Positions 50,595-58,622 of a stretch of DNA of 64,000 nt are shown here, one piece after another. The notes under the pieces are model-generated. The model was given only the letters and a program-made list of their open reading frames with translations, ran no database searches and was not told the DNA's origin. Position 1 is the first letter of the stretch. Each line of letters starts with the position of its first letter. The translations under genes were made by a program, and so were the position numbers. Source of the stretch: a virus; the IMG/VR virus record IMGVR_UViG_3300020005_000004, positions 1 through 64,000 of that record, one strand, 5' to 3'.

Positions 50595-50897
50595 ATGGTA
50601 AAAGTAAAACCTCCGAAACCGCCTCATGGCACACCTCCGAACACTATTCCTGCTCCAGAAGGATTAATTGCTACTATTAAATCAGATGGCGTTCTTCTTC
50701 AATGGTACAGCGTTCCACTTGCAACAACTTACTGGATTTCCAGAAGTGACAGAGAAGCATTAGGTGAAAAAGCTATTGCAATCATTACACAAACAATTTT
50801 TACGGATCACTTTCCTGTTGCTGGAACTACTTATAAAGTTGCTGCAGTTGTTGGTGATACACTTGGAAACTTTTCAGCTTCTGTAACTCCTATATAA
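50595..50897 (+). CDS. Fibronectin type III-like small protein, copy B
   Basis: The 100-residue protein is the copy B homologue of 4280, with the same FN3-like body (LLQWYSVPLATTYWISRSDR) but a different Pro/Gly/Thr-rich linker (KPPKPPHGTPPNTIPAPEGL). It starts in an ATG after an A-rich leader and overlaps the next gene by one base. Confidence 0.65.
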   Translation: MVKVKPPKPPHGTPPNTIPAPEGLIATIKSDGVLLQWYSVPLATTYWISRSDREALGEKAIAIITQTIFTDHFPVAGTTYKVAAVVGDTLGNFSASVTPI

Positions 50898-51118
50898 TGT
50901 CAGATGCAGTATTAATAGTAGTTGTACCCTCAGCAATAACCACTATTGGGTTAATTGTTGTAGCTTACTTAAATACTAGGCAGAACAAAAAAATTTCAGA
51001 AAAGGTTGATGGATATCATAAAGAGGTGAATGGGAAAATGGGTGAGTTGTTAACGACAACAAAAGCACTAGGTAACGCAGAAGGAAAAGCACAAGAAAAA
51101 GCGAAAGGTAAAAAATAA
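50897..51118 (+). CDS. Small membrane protein only in copy B
   Basis: The 73-residue protein has an N-terminal membrane segment (LIVVVPSAITTIGLIVVAYL) and a charged, Lys-rich tail. It is inserted between the FN3 and the coiled-coil membrane genes, where copy A has no gene, with TAATG and one-base overlaps. It resembles small holins or antiholins in layout. Confidence 0.55.
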   Translation: MSDAVLIVVVPSAITTIGLIVVAYLNTRQNKKISEKVDGYHKEVNGKMGELLTTTKALGNAEGKAQEKAKGKK

Positions 51119-51405
51119 TGGGAGCGAAATTTGATGCACTTTTTAAGGCGTTTAAAGACAATCCTACTGCTGCAATTATGACGTTGCTAGTAATTGGCAT
51201 TTCTGTTATGTTTACTATTAATCAAAGAACAAACGAAAATATTAAAGATGATTTGAAGAAGGCGAACAAAGATTGTGCAACGGCAAATTTTGTTCAGGGT
51301 GTTGAAATGAAACAATTGAGAAGTCAGAATGTTGAAACGTTTGGATTATTGAAAGAATTACAGGGACAATTTAAAATTTTGAAAGACTTAGGTAAAATAC
51401 AATGA
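51118..51405 (+). CDS. Small single-pass membrane protein with coiled coil, copy B
   Basis: The 95-residue protein is highly similar to 4579 in its first half (MGAKFDALFKAFKDNPTAAI and the transmembrane segment) and has a diverged coiled coil after. The pattern suggests conserved membrane function and exchangeable coiled coils. It is coupled to the 51402 gene by 4 bases. Confidence 0.6.
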   Translation: MGAKFDALFKAFKDNPTAAIMTLLVIGISVMFTINQRTNENIKDDLKKANKDCATANFVQGVEMKQLRSQNVETFGLLKELQGQFKILKDLGKIQ

Positions 51406-52145
51406 AAATAATTATACCGTTTTTGATTTTTTTAGCTTCCTGTGGTGCGAATAATTCTAACTCTACGAAAACTCATAAACCATCTACAGTCGATTCGCTT
51501 ATTAAAACATCAGACAGCGTTAACGATGCTCTCAGGGATATGAAATCAGACATGGCGCAAGCTATAAGTTTCGCAAAGAAGATAGTTAGTTTAAAGAAAG
51601 AAAAGGATATGTATGAGCAGCCTGTTTTAGCAGATAAATATTCAGATGCTTACTATCTTCCTTCGGATGAGAAAGATAAAAAGATTCGTGAATTAACTGA
51701 ACAGATATTACAATACGAAAGGGAAATATCAAGACTTAAAAAACGTATCGAAGCAGACAGTTTAATTAAGTTCGGAAAGGTAAAGCCGATGCCTGATTAT
51801 ATAGAATCTGACCCTCCAAAACCCGATGGAAAGAGTTTAATCGTTAACTTAGACAAGAGAATGAGGGGCGATGGTGATATTTCAGATAGCGCAGCAAGTG
51901 TTTATATAATCCCGTATAGTAAGAAGATTAAAAAATATATGCGGTATGACATATACTGCGCAGGGGTTGATCTATCGAATGCTAAACAGGCTTATTATTA
52001 TGGAGGATTGTATTTTTTTAATGATGTTCCTCCTGGTGAATACTTGATAAAAGTTTGTGCTTATTATGGCAACTATAAAAAAATTAAAAGAGAAACCGAT
52101 GGCTATCAAATGGTGACTATGCAAATGTCTCCACCTATTCAATAA
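51402..52145 (+). CDS. Lipoprotein with coiled coil and beta-sandwich-like C-terminus, copy B
   Basis: The 247-residue protein is the homologue of 4866. It has a lipobox (FLIFLASC, Cys14), coiled coil (EKDKKIRELTEQILQYEREI) and C-terminal YFFNDVPPGEYLIKVCAYYG, ending MSPPIQ. N-terminal halves differ, C-terminal halves are well conserved. Likely role in lysis or surface interaction. Confidence 0.65.
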   Translation: MKIIIPFLIFLASCGANNSNSTKTHKPSTVDSLIKTSDSVNDALRDMKSDMAQAISFAKKIVSLKKEKDMYEQPVLADKYSDAYYLPSDEKDKKIRELTEQILQYEREISRLKKRIEADSLIKFGKVKPMPDYIESDPPKPDGKSLIVNLDKRMRGDGDISDSAASVYIIPYSKKIKKYMRYDIYCAGVDLSNAKQAYYYGGLYFFNDVPPGEYLIKVCAYYGNYKKIKRETDGYQMVTMQMSPPIQ

Positions 52146-52159
52146 TTAAAAACAAATGT

Positions 52160-52453
52160 ATGAGTACAACTACAACAACATCGAAACAATTCACTCTTAA
52201 TCTTAATGACTTTTGGAAAGGCTTGATCATGGCAGTTGGTGGCGCAGTATTTCAGATCATAGTTGATACTATTAATTCAGGTACTTTGACTTTTGACTGG
52301 AACGCTATCTGGAAAACAGCGTTAGGTGCAGCAGTTGTTTATTTGGGTAAAAACTTTTTTACATCTTCAGCTATCGTTGTAAAAGATGTTCCAAAAGAAA
52401 CAGTTGAAGCAGTTAAAGAGGGTGATGCAAAAGTTACTGTTACTAAGCAATGA
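52160..52453 (+). CDS. Holin candidate with two membrane segments, copy B
   Basis: The 97-residue protein is the homologue of 5636. It has two hydrophobic segments (LIMAVGGAVFQIIVDTI and WKTALGAAVVYLGKNFF) and a charged tail. It overlaps the u-spanin gene by 4 bases (ATGA). Confidence 0.6.
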   Translation: MSTTTTTSKQFTLNLNDFWKGLIMAVGGAVFQIIVDTINSGTLTFDWNAIWKTALGAAVVYLGKNFFTSSAIVVKDVPKETVEAVKEGDAKVTVTKQ

Positions 52454-52974
52454 AGAAATGGGCATTCATATTATGTTTTGGATTCTTAGCCTGTAATGTA
52501 GAGAACAGGCAAAAGATTAAAGCACAACTTTACCTTTTAAAACATCCTGAATTTTCTGCGGGTTATTGCGCTGAACAATTCTCTGATAAACCGGATTCGG
52601 TAATAGTAAAAACCGATACTGTAACTGAGATTCAGTTTATGGATTCGATAGTTTTTGATACGGATACTCTTTTCAGGGATTCATTAGGTTTTAAATACAG
52701 GACAATTACAAAGATCGTAACCAAAACTATCAGGAAAGATTCGATCATTTATCGGGAGAACAGAGCCGAACAGGAACGATTGCAATTAGCCTTACTTGAA
52801 TGCCAAAAGACAACGGCTGCTTTAGTTCAAAAAAATACAGTCTTAGAACAAGATAGAAACGAATGGAAAGGGAAGGCAAGAAAAAGAGGCTGGATGTTTT
52901 TGGGTTTAATATTCTTGGTTGTAGGTGCTGTCGGAATGAGACTATATTTAAAAAGTAAATCAATTATAATATGA
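52450..52974 (+). CDS. u-spanin-like lipoprotein with C-terminal membrane anchor, copy B
   Basis: The 174-residue protein is the homologue of 5923 and starts with ATG. It has a lipobox (LCFGFLAC, Cys15), charged helical middle and C-terminal transmembrane segment (GWMFLGLIFLVVGAVGMRLY). The layout outer-membrane lipid anchor plus inner-membrane segment is kept although the middle is diverged. It should fuse the two membranes at the end of lysis. Confidence 0.7.
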   Translation: MKKWAFILCFGFLACNVENRQKIKAQLYLLKHPEFSAGYCAEQFSDKPDSVIVKTDTVTEIQFMDSIVFDTDTLFRDSLGFKYRTITKIVTKTIRKDSIIYRENRAEQERLQLALLECQKTTAALVQKNTVLEQDRNEWKGKARKRGWMFLGLIFLVVGAVGMRLYLKSKSIII

Positions 52975-53849
52975 AAAAACTAGTCCCTATAATTATAGCC
53001 GTGTTTCTTGCCGGTTGTAATGGTCAGCCAAAAGATGACCGAGTGCCGAGAGAAGATACTACAGTTACGCCAATAGATACTACAATAATTGAAGACGGGA
53101 TTTCGCCGGTAGCATCAAACGTTACCGCTAAAGCTAAACCACAAAAGAAAGAAAAAATAACTTGCTCATTCGGGTTTAAAAAACTGAACAACAGGAAACG
53201 ACCAATTGAAGAAGCTCCAGGAGGGAAGAAAGGTAAGCCTGTTAAACCCGGAACCGAACCACCCCTTCCTCCTCAGCCTCCTACAATTTCAAACAATGTT
53301 ATTTATATAAACTATTTCGGGAAAGATATTCCTCCTACCATGTGGAGCATAACGCCATTTACTGTTGGTGATGCTGGATTAGCACAGCCTGAAATCGACT
53401 ACATAACAACAGCCGTAGCGGCACATTTCCCTGATTATAATATAAGGATCACACAAGACAAAGCTATTTTTGATGCTGCTCCTATTGGTCACAGAATCGA
53501 AGTAGTAGTTACCGAAGATTACCAATGGTACGGAAGTGCAGGAGGAGTTGCTTACTTAAATTCTTTCACTTGGTCGGATGGATCACCCGCTTTTGTTTTT
53601 AGCACTCTGTTAAGTTACAATTCACATTACATCGCTGAAGCTATTGCACATGAAGCGGGTCATACACTTGGTTTAAGACATCAGTCAGAATGCGTAAACG
53701 GTGTTAAAACTGTTGAATATTCTTACGGTAAAACAATGGGTAATAGCTATGGGTCATATCCACAAGGTGCTTGGGTTATAGGAGTAAATCCTTTTTGTGC
53801 AACACAGGATGACAATGCTTTATTAACAGCAGCAGTTGGGAGGAAATAA
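52971..53849 (+). CDS. Lipoprotein with metzincin-type zinc metalloprotease domain, copy B
   Basis: The 292-residue protein has a lipobox (VFLAGC, Cys16) and the zinc motif HEAGHTLGLRHQ (near nt 53650) with a Met-turn candidate KTMGNSYGSY. It is similar to the copy A protein (3256), but its gene lies between the u-spanin and muramidase genes instead of directly after the fibre gene. The same zinc and Met-turn segments are conserved. The Pro-rich linker (EPPLPPQPPT) is different. Confidence 0.75.
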   Translation: MKKLVPIIIAVFLAGCNGQPKDDRVPREDTTVTPIDTTIIEDGISPVASNVTAKAKPQKKEKITCSFGFKKLNNRKRPIEEAPGGKKGKPVKPGTEPPLPPQPPTISNNVIYINYFGKDIPPTMWSITPFTVGDAGLAQPEIDYITTAVAAHFPDYNIRITQDKAIFDAAPIGHRIEVVVTEDYQWYGSAGGVAYLNSFTWSDGSPAFVFSTLLSYNSHYIAEAIAHEAGHTLGLRHQSECVNGVKTVEYSYGKTMGNSYGSYPQGAWVIGVNPFCATQDDNALLTAAVGRK

Positions 53850-53850
53850 T

Positions 53851-54042
53851 ATGAAATCAGGAGATTGGGTTTTAATAATGTTAGCCTTTTGCGTTACCGC
53901 TTCAATACTGATTACGGTTGCAGGGATAGTATTTAAGGGTAAAGAGGCAAATGAACATTCTGTGGTGATAAGGACGGCTTTGATTGATCTTCTTAAAGTA
54001 ATTGTCGGTGGTGTCATCGGCGCAATAAGTTCACATTTATGA
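53851..54042 (+). CDS. Small two-pass membrane protein, holin/antiholin candidate, copy B
   Basis: From the ATG at 53851 the 63-residue protein has two hydrophobic segments (DWVLIMLAFCVTASILITV and LLKVIVGGVIGAISS). It is the positional equivalent of 6441 and overlaps the muramidase by 4 bases. It could be the holin released with the endolysin. Confidence 0.55.
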   Translation: MKSGDWVLIMLAFCVTASILITVAGIVFKGKEANEHSVVIRTALIDLLKVIVGGVIGAISSHL

Positions 54043-54608
54043 TAACAGAAAAAGCCTTTAACGATTCTGCTGCACTTTTAGGAGTAGAGCCAGCAGTCAT
54101 AAAAGCGGTTGCAGAGGTAGAAAGCTCCGGTGATGGGTTTCTTTCTTCAGGACATCCTAAAATCCTTTTTGAGCCGCACGTCTTTTGGGCAGAACTAAAA
54201 AAGCGTAGAATTGACCCCAAAACGATCACAGGGGCTTCAGACATACTTTATGAGAAATGGACAACAGGAAAGTACGGTAAAACTTCAGCCCAGCCTGAAC
54301 GCTTAAAACGGGCAATAGCGATAAACAAAGAAGCGGCTTTAAGTTCGGCAAGTTGGGGCAAGTTTCAAATAATGGGGTATAACTACGGACTTGCAGGATT
54401 TGCAGATGTTGATTCTTTTGTTGCAGCTATGCACATTGACGAGGATCAGCACCTTCATGCCTTTGTAAACTTCGTTAAGAATAAGAATTTAGTTCAATAC
54501 CTGGTAACTAAAAACTGGCCTAAGTTTGCTGAAGGATTTAACGGATCTGGGTATAAGCAGAATAAGTATGATGAGAAACTGGCGGCTGCTTATAATAAGT
54601 TTTCCTGA
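54039..54608 (+). CDS. Endolysin, N-acetylmuramidase family, copy B
   Basis: The 189-residue protein is highly similar to the copy A lysin, with AVAEVESSGDG, SGHPKILFEPHVFW, SASWGKFQIMGYNY and FNGSGYKQNKYDEKLA. The C-terminal 20 residues diverge. It cuts peptidoglycan glycan strands and is the last gene of the rightward late block in copy B. Confidence 0.9.
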   Translation: MITEKAFNDSAALLGVEPAVIKAVAEVESSGDGFLSSGHPKILFEPHVFWAELKKRRIDPKTITGASDILYEKWTTGKYGKTSAQPERLKRAIAINKEAALSSASWGKFQIMGYNYGLAGFADVDSFVAAMHIDEDQHLHAFVNFVKNKNLVQYLVTKNWPKFAEGFNGSGYKQNKYDEKLAAAYNKFS

Positions 54609-54609
54609 T

Positions 54610-54641
54610 CATGTGTTCCTCCTTTGGGGTTTTATAGATTG
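54610..54641 (-). repeat. 32-bp identical leader block (copy B, gene lost)
   Basis: These bases are identical to 7617-7648 and still hold AAAGGAGG and an ATG on the minus strand. The 43-residue membrane gene is missing: the ATG now leads into a 24-codon frame antisense to the lysin. It marks a deletion or exchange junction. Confidence 0.65.
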
Positions 54642-55189
54642 GATAAAATATTTAACGCTTCTTTTATTAAGATTAACGGATTGCCGTCAGGATGAAACCC
54701 GCCAACTTTGTTTACAAATCCTTTCAGCCTTTCATTCTCGGCTTTTAGTTCCTCTATTTGTTTTGATTGTTGAAATTTATCTGCGTCTGCATCAAGCAAT
54801 ATTTGGGCATTATAAGATTTTAATTCTACACACTCCTTCTCTTTCTCATTTAAGGATGATTGGAGGGAGGTGATTTTATCAAAAATTGCATCGTATAACG
54901 GTTGACATGGTTCGCCAATATCATTCCTGCTAAAAATAAGTTCCCGTACTTTATCGGTTTGTTCACGGTAAAATTCAACTTTCGTTTTATACAACGCCAA
55001 TTCCTTCTCCAATTCTTCCCGCCCATCGGTTGCAAGTTGGCGCATTTCATCCCACATTACTATCTCTCCTGCCATGTAGATAGATTTTAAACGTGGCTCG
55101 TTTTCAGCAATAAGGTAATCTCTTACTTCTTTAGCGGCCTGTAATTGTTCTTCTGAAAAATTGTTTCTCTCTTTCGGTATAGTTGACAT
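54632..55189 (-). CDS. Coiled-coil accessory protein (fusion of blocks from two copy A genes)
   Basis: The 185-residue protein begins MSTIPK and contains QLATDGREELEKE as in the copy A 8050 protein, then ITSLQSSLNEKEKECVELK as in the 7639 protein, and ends in ILSNL. It reads as a recombined fusion of the two copy A genes. Long charged coiled coils dominate. It is the last gene of the copy B leftward block, and its stop lies in the 32-bp leader block. Function unknown. Confidence 0.6.
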   Translation of the reverse strand: MSTIPKERNNFSEEQLQAAKEVRDYLIAENEPRLKSIYMAGEIVMWDEMRQLATDGREELEKELALYKTKVEFYREQTDKVRELIFSRNDIGEPCQPLYDAIFDKITSLQSSLNEKEKECVELKSYNAQILLDADADKFQQSKQIEELKAENERLKGFVNKVGGFHPDGNPLILIKEALNILSNL

Positions 55190-55211
55190 TGTTTTTATTT
55201 TTGGTTTGAGG

Positions 55212-55421
55212 TTAAAGAGATTTTAATAATTCTTCTTTACTGCTAAACATTTTTTCGATGTTGTTTGCGATTCTGTTTTGGTCAATGGTTATATTGTAAG
55301 ATTCGTAACTTGATGTACTATCACTAAATGTTTTAATAGCATTTACTTTTCCCGTTTCGACTTTGTTGCTAAACAAAAACCAAACAATATCGCCAACATT
55401 ATATTTCGTTTCTACCTTCAT
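55212..55421 (-). CDS. Small protein with SH3-like segment
   Basis: The 69-residue protein reads MKVETKYNVGDIVWFLFSNK, a typical SH3-like beta-barrel start (VGDIVWFL), then a polar tail. It could bind nucleic acid or protein. The start is preceded by an A-rich leader. No copy A homologue was seen, though VGDYLTIG occurs in the 8646 protein. Function unknown. Confidence 0.5.
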   Translation of the reverse strand: MKVETKYNVGDIVWFLFSNKVETGKVNAIKTFSDSTSSYESYNITIDQNRIANNIEKMFSSKEELLKSL

Positions 55422-55469
55422 AATTTTTATTTTTTATCCCCCAAGGGTTTTGTTTAATTTGTTTGTCAG

Positions 55470-55775
55470 CTAAGCAGCCGTTTTTAATTTTCGTTTCCTT
55501 CTGTTATTGGATTGTTCTTTTGGAGTTGACCACTTACAATTACGCTTTGAATAGTTGCCATCATTTTTAATCCTGTCCAGAGACTTTCCTTCCGGTCTTT
55601 CGCCCATGTCAGCAAAGAAGTTCAAAAAGGATTTTAGCCATCTCTTACAAACAGAAATTCCCCTTGCTCCATAGTCTTTATACTTTGGGTCTTTAGGATT
55701 ATAGCATCTTCTTTTCATGTGATCCCAAGAGTTCCATTCTCTTGACTTCCATTTACCGTGTGTTGTTTTTGGCAT
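55470..55775 (-). CDS. Small endonuclease-like protein (GARGISVC family)
   Basis: The 101-residue protein has NSWDHMKRRCYNPKDPKYKD, YGARGISVCKRW, SLDRIKNDGNYSKRNCKWST and a basic end (NNRRKRKLKTAA). This ordered pattern is widespread in phages and usually annotated as a mobile endonuclease or DNA-binding protein related to AP2-domain homing enzymes. A nuclease role is likely but I could not place the active site. It stands in the leftward block. Confidence 0.55.
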   Translation of the reverse strand: MPKTTHGKWKSREWNSWDHMKRRCYNPKDPKYKDYGARGISVCKRWLKSFLNFFADMGERPEGKSLDRIKNDGNYSKRNCKWSTPKEQSNNRRKRKLKTAA

Positions 55776-55817
55776 CTTTATTTTTTTTATTTACTTCCTA
55801 CTGCTCAATAATTCCCC

Positions 55818-55838
55818 CCGTCTAAAGACGGAAGCGGT
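55818..55838 (-). repeat. Intergenic GACGGAAGCGG repeat (copy 2 of 3, hairpin form)
   Basis: On the minus strand CCGTC TTTA GACGG forms a perfect 5-bp hairpin next to ACCGCTT. The other copies (8611-8640, 56028-56056) keep ACCGCTTCCGTC but continue into an A-rich leader. Confidence 0.5.
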
Positions 55839-55840
55839 GA

Positions 55841-56029
55841 TTAAGTGTTTTTTATAATAAATTCATTCCAATCTTTTTCAGACGCACACATCATTAAGGT
55901 TGGTATCATTTTAACGTCTCCTTTTTCGTACCAAACAGATGTTTCGCTGACTTTAAAAACAAAGCCAATACTTTCTAATTGACTTGCTCTTTCGTTTATT
56001 ATTTGTTCTTCTGATGTCATGGTTAACAT
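55841..56029 (-). CDS. Small acidic-helical protein of unknown function
   Basis: The 62-residue protein reads MLTMTSEEQIINERASQLES and ends with CASEKDWNEFIIKN. The start is likely at the ATG behind an A-rich leader; the second Met (residue 4) is an alternative. No family recognised. Confidence 0.5.
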   Translation of the reverse strand: MLTMTSEEQIINERASQLESIGFVFKVSETSVWYEKGDVKMIPTLMMCASEKDWNEFIIKNT

Positions 56030-56056
56030 TTTTATTTTTTAAGACGGAAGCGGTTA
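56028..56056 (-). repeat. Intergenic GACGGAAGCGG repeat (copy 3 of 3)
   Basis: The sequence is almost identical to 8611-8640 and forms the leader of the 55841 gene, with ACCGCTTCCGTCTT before an A-rich stretch. Confidence 0.5.
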
Positions 56057-56063
56057 GAGATTG

Positions 56064-56432
56064 TTAAGATTGTCTTCTATTTTGCGCTGCTCTTAATTTT
56101 TCCAGATACTCGTCGGCATTCGTTTCGTATGTTGCTAACAACCCCTTCAATCTTTCAACTTCCTTTTTCAACTCCTCACAGTCTCGGTCACCTGTGGGGG
56201 AGGGGGTTTGGGATTTATCCATTAGTTTATTAAACCGGCTATTGCATTGTTCAAATAACGACATCCAATAATTTATTTCTTTCAAAATATCATTTGGTAA
56301 AAGCAAATCAACGCCGATACAACCAATACAAGTAGTGTTTGCTTTATTATGCGCAGCGCCGTCATCTCCTATATGGTAAGCATATACAAATCGTTTTCTT
56401 ATTTTGTCAAAGCATATTATTTTATTTGCCAT
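56064..56432 (-). CDS. Mosaic accessory protein with TGDRDCEELKKEVERLKGL
   Basis: The 122-residue protein has an N-terminal domain with a Cys pair (NTTCIGCIGVDLLL) and the segment TPSPTGDRDCEELKKEVERL, encoded by a block almost identical to parts of the 8646 gene in copy A. The end is basic (AAQNRRQS). It is another block-assembled gene of the leftward cluster. Function unknown. Confidence 0.55.
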   Translation of the reverse strand: MANKIICFDKIRKRFVYAYHIGDDGAAHNKANTTCIGCIGVDLLLPNDILKEINYWMSLFEQCNSRFNKLMDKSQTPSPTGDRDCEELKKEVERLKGLLATYETNADEYLEKLRAAQNRRQS

Positions 56433-56490
56433 AATTATTCTTTTATTAAAAGTAAGTGTGAATATTGTTTATACGATTATTATTTCTTCC

Positions 56491-57030
56491 TTACTCATTT
56501 ACTTTCTGTTTTTGGTTTTGATAGATGGTGTATAGTTGCTCGGTTGTGTAGTGATAATCAAGTTGTATATTTTTGCCATCGCAATAGTCGTCATTGAAGC
56601 ATTCCCAAATATTATTAAGAGCAAGCATTTTAAATCCATTGCCTACCCAATCCGCAAATCCAATAGCATCTGAAGAAGTAGCACAGGGTTCTATGGATTC
56701 TGATAGCCATTCAATTTTATCAAAGTCTTTTTTATAGATATAGTAATCTTCAAAAGCCCCGCAGCCATTCACCCAAAAAACTATTTCTCCTTCATTACTA
56801 ATATCACAAAAATTTCCATTAACCTTATCGAACCCGTTTAGTCTAAAATGATAATTTGGGCTGTCTGATTCAGGCAATAGTTCACTTGCTTTCACCCATC
56901 TGCATCCCTGCCTATTGAGGGAGGCGTATTCGGTCATAGCTGCGATAACATCATCACGGTGATAGTAGCTATCTTCGCTCCATTTTGATTTGTGCTTTTT
57001 CAGCACATCCTCTGGCATTATTTCCTTCAT
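56491..57030 (-). CDS. DUF551/Ea22-like mosaic protein
   Basis: The 179-residue protein has HRDDVIAAMTEYASLNRQGC, then RWVKASELLPES, EIVFWVNG, IEWLSESIEPCATSSDA and a C-terminal helical part. The CRWVKASxxLPE to EWLSES stretch is the DUF551-like pattern. SLNRQG, RQGCRWVK and IEPCATSS are encoded by blocks that are identical to DNA in three different copy A genes. It may be translated as one protein. Function unknown. Confidence 0.6.
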   Translation of the reverse strand: MKEIMPEDVLKKHKSKWSEDSYYHRDDVIAAMTEYASLNRQGCRWVKASELLPESDSPNYHFRLNGFDKVNGNFCDISNEGEIVFWVNGCGAFEDYYIYKKDFDKIEWLSESIEPCATSSDAIGFADWVGNGFKMLALNNIWECFNDDYCDGKNIQLDYHYTTEQLYTIYQNQKQKVNE

Positions 57031-57033
57031 TGC

Positions 57034-57417
57034 TTAATTATTTTCATTGTAATCTTTAATAAATTCTACTACTGCGTTATATGTAGCTTCAATTAAAGTG
57101 GCTGCGCTAAATAATGTATTGGCATTGAATCTTACCATGTAATTACCTTCGCTATCTCTCATACCAAAAGTTCTCGGATAAGCGCAATCCTCCCATTCAT
57201 TAGCATCATCAGGCTTTATGCCGCCCCAATAATCAGGATAATGAATATTTGAAATCTTTTCTACCACAGGCATAAGCCAATCCCATGAGTAATGATAACG
57301 TGCCTCTTTGAAATTAACCTTTGTAACTGGATGCCCGAATGGATATTTTTCACCCTTTATTAGATAAAGTTCCATAAACTCTGCAATCAATTTATTTCCT
57401 TCAATAGTAGGTGTCAT
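57034..57417 (-). CDS. Conserved small phage protein (NKLIAEFM type)
   Basis: The 127-residue protein starts MTPTIEGNKLIAEFMELYLI and contains YHYSWDWLMPVVEKIS, a pattern common in small uncharacterised Bacteroidota phage and mobile-element proteins. It ends FIKDYNENN. It shares the MTPTIE start and leader with the copy A 10482 gene. Function unknown. Confidence 0.55.
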   Translation of the reverse strand: MTPTIEGNKLIAEFMELYLIKGEKYPFGHPVTKVNFKEARYHYSWDWLMPVVEKISNIHYPDYWGGIKPDDANEWEDCAYPRTFGMRDSEGNYMVRFNANTLFSAATLIEATYNAVVEFIKDYNENN

Positions 57418-57423
57418 AGTCTT

Positions 57424-57675
57424 TTATTGTTTGTAGGTTTGGGTGAAATATTGGTTGCCATCTTGCTTTTCGGGTCTGCCTTCAACAGGTGTATCAATTT
57501 GCCCTTGACAATAAGCATCTACTATCTGGGTCTTTTCTTTTTCTAAAAGCGATTTGGCTACTTTTTTTACATCGGTAATTGCTGTATCAGCTTCACTATT
57601 ATATGTGCCTTCAACTAATTCCATGCTTTCGATAAGAATTTGCATTGCTGTCTTAGTAGGTTTGTCTTGTGTCAT
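57424..57675 (-). CDS. Small helical protein of unknown function
   Basis: From the ATG at 57675 (MTQDKPTKTAMQILIESMEL) the protein has 83 residues; an earlier in-frame ATG at 57705 is less likely. It is helical with VKKVAKSLLEKEKTQIVDAY and a polar tail. Similar sequences (MQIL... EKEQI..A) are frequent in Bacteroidota phages as hypothetical proteins. Confidence 0.5.
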   Translation of the reverse strand: MTQDKPTKTAMQILIESMELVEGTYNSEADTAITDVKKVAKSLLEKEKTQIVDAYCQGQIDTPVEGRPEKQDGNQYFTQTYKQ

Positions 57676-57726
57676 ATATTTAGTTTTAAAAAGGGGATCG
57701 GCCAAACCAAATCCCCTGCTACCAAC

Positions 57727-58062
57727 TTAACAAGTTTCCTCTTGGTTTTCGTGGATCAGTCTCATTGTTGCTTTAAAGTCGAAATCTTTTAAAGCCTTGT
57801 TTAATGCTTGGAAAAATTCTTCTTCTGCGATATGCTCCCAAGAATCAATGGCAATTTTTATATTTCTTATATAATCTTCGGTTGCATCATTTTCTACTGA
57901 AACTCTTTTATTGGGGTACATGAAAATTGAAATAGTACATTCTTCAATAACGGCCATATACTTTGTGATGTTAGAAGAAACGATTTCTTTAAAGAAAGCC
58001 GGAGTTTCTAATTCAATAGATACTTCGGTTGGAACGCTTACGGTTGTTTTTAAATTTAGCAT
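57727..58062 (-). CDS. Conserved leftward protein starting [10 protein letters not shown], copy B
   Basis: The 111-residue protein is the homologue of 11289 with an identical first ten residues and weak similarity beyond. It is not interrupted by an endonuclease gene, so it may show the natural length. It lies two genes after the conserved hairpin. Function unknown. Confidence 0.55.
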   Translation of the reverse strand: MLNLKTTVSVPTEVSIELETPAFFKEIVSSNITKYMAVIEECTISIFMYPNKRVSVENDATEDYIRNIKIAIDSWEHIAEEEFFQALNKALKDFDFKATMRLIHENQEETC

Positions 58063-58080
58063 GGTTTGTTTATTTAAAGT

Positions 58081-58290
58081 TTAAGAAAAATTGATAATAT
58101 TATAAAGGCCGAATTTTTCGATTTCTTTTTTAACATCCCAATTAACCTTACCCCATAAGTATTCGTTCTGAACAAAATAATCTATTTGCTCAAGTTTATT
58201 CCAGTCATAGGCGGTTATCTGTCCATCAGAGTAAAACACATGAATTGATTGCTCGTTATAGTTAACTGCAAATTTTGAAACTGTTGCCAT
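58081..58290 (-). CDS. Small early leftward protein
   Basis: The 69-residue protein starts MATVSKFAVNYNEQSIHVFY and has beta-strand character (HVFYSDGQITAYDWNKLEQ), ending YNIINFS. It lies just after the conserved hairpin at 58321-58347. No copy A homologue. Function unknown. Confidence 0.5.
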   Translation of the reverse strand: MATVSKFAVNYNEQSIHVFYSDGQITAYDWNKLEQIDYFVQNEYLWGKVNWDVKKEIEKFGLYNIINFS

Positions 58291-58320
58291 AAAAAATGTT
58301 TTTGGTTTGTTTAAAAATTA

Positions 58321-58347
58321 GTTCCCCTACTTTCGATTTCGGGGAAC
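58321..58347 (-). terminator. Conserved hairpin in the leftward transcript, copy B
   Basis: On the minus strand GTTCCCC pairs with GGGGAAC around GAAATCGAAAGTA, followed by TAATTTTTAAAC. The copy A hairpin at 11625-11652 has nearly the same loop and another stem. It is a candidate attenuator, or a protein-binding hairpin such as an antitermination site. Confidence 0.6.
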
Positions 58348-58356
58348 GTAAACTAT

Positions 58357-58602
58357 TTAAGAATTATTTTTTAATCTAAGTTTCATTTCGGCTAATACTT
58401 CTTTGTAACAATCAACCCCTTTCCATCTGTTCGGGTTGTACTTGATTGAATCTACAACCATTCCCTGATTAATTATTTTGCCCCATGTGCCGTTATTGTT
58501 AAAATCCTTTCCGGTTAAAGAGGGGTTATAATCTACCTGAAAATCTAACAGCATTTCAACTGTGTTAGTAATCTCGTTTGTTCTGATTGATAAGCGTGTC
58601 AT
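58357..58602 (-). CDS. First leftward early protein, copy B
   Basis: The 81-residue protein starts MTRLSIRTNEITNTVEMLLD and continues with beta-rich and basic segments (KYNPNRWKGVDCYKEVLAEM). It begins 20 bp downstream of the promoter at 58623. The copy A protein at the same place is unrelated. Function unknown; likely early regulator or host-takeover protein. Confidence 0.5.
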   Translation of the reverse strand: MTRLSIRTNEITNTVEMLLDFQVDYNPSLTGKDFNNNGTWGKIINQGMVVDSIKYNPNRWKGVDCYKEVLAEMKLRLKNNS

Positions 58603-58622
58603 TTTGTTTACGTTTTAGGATT

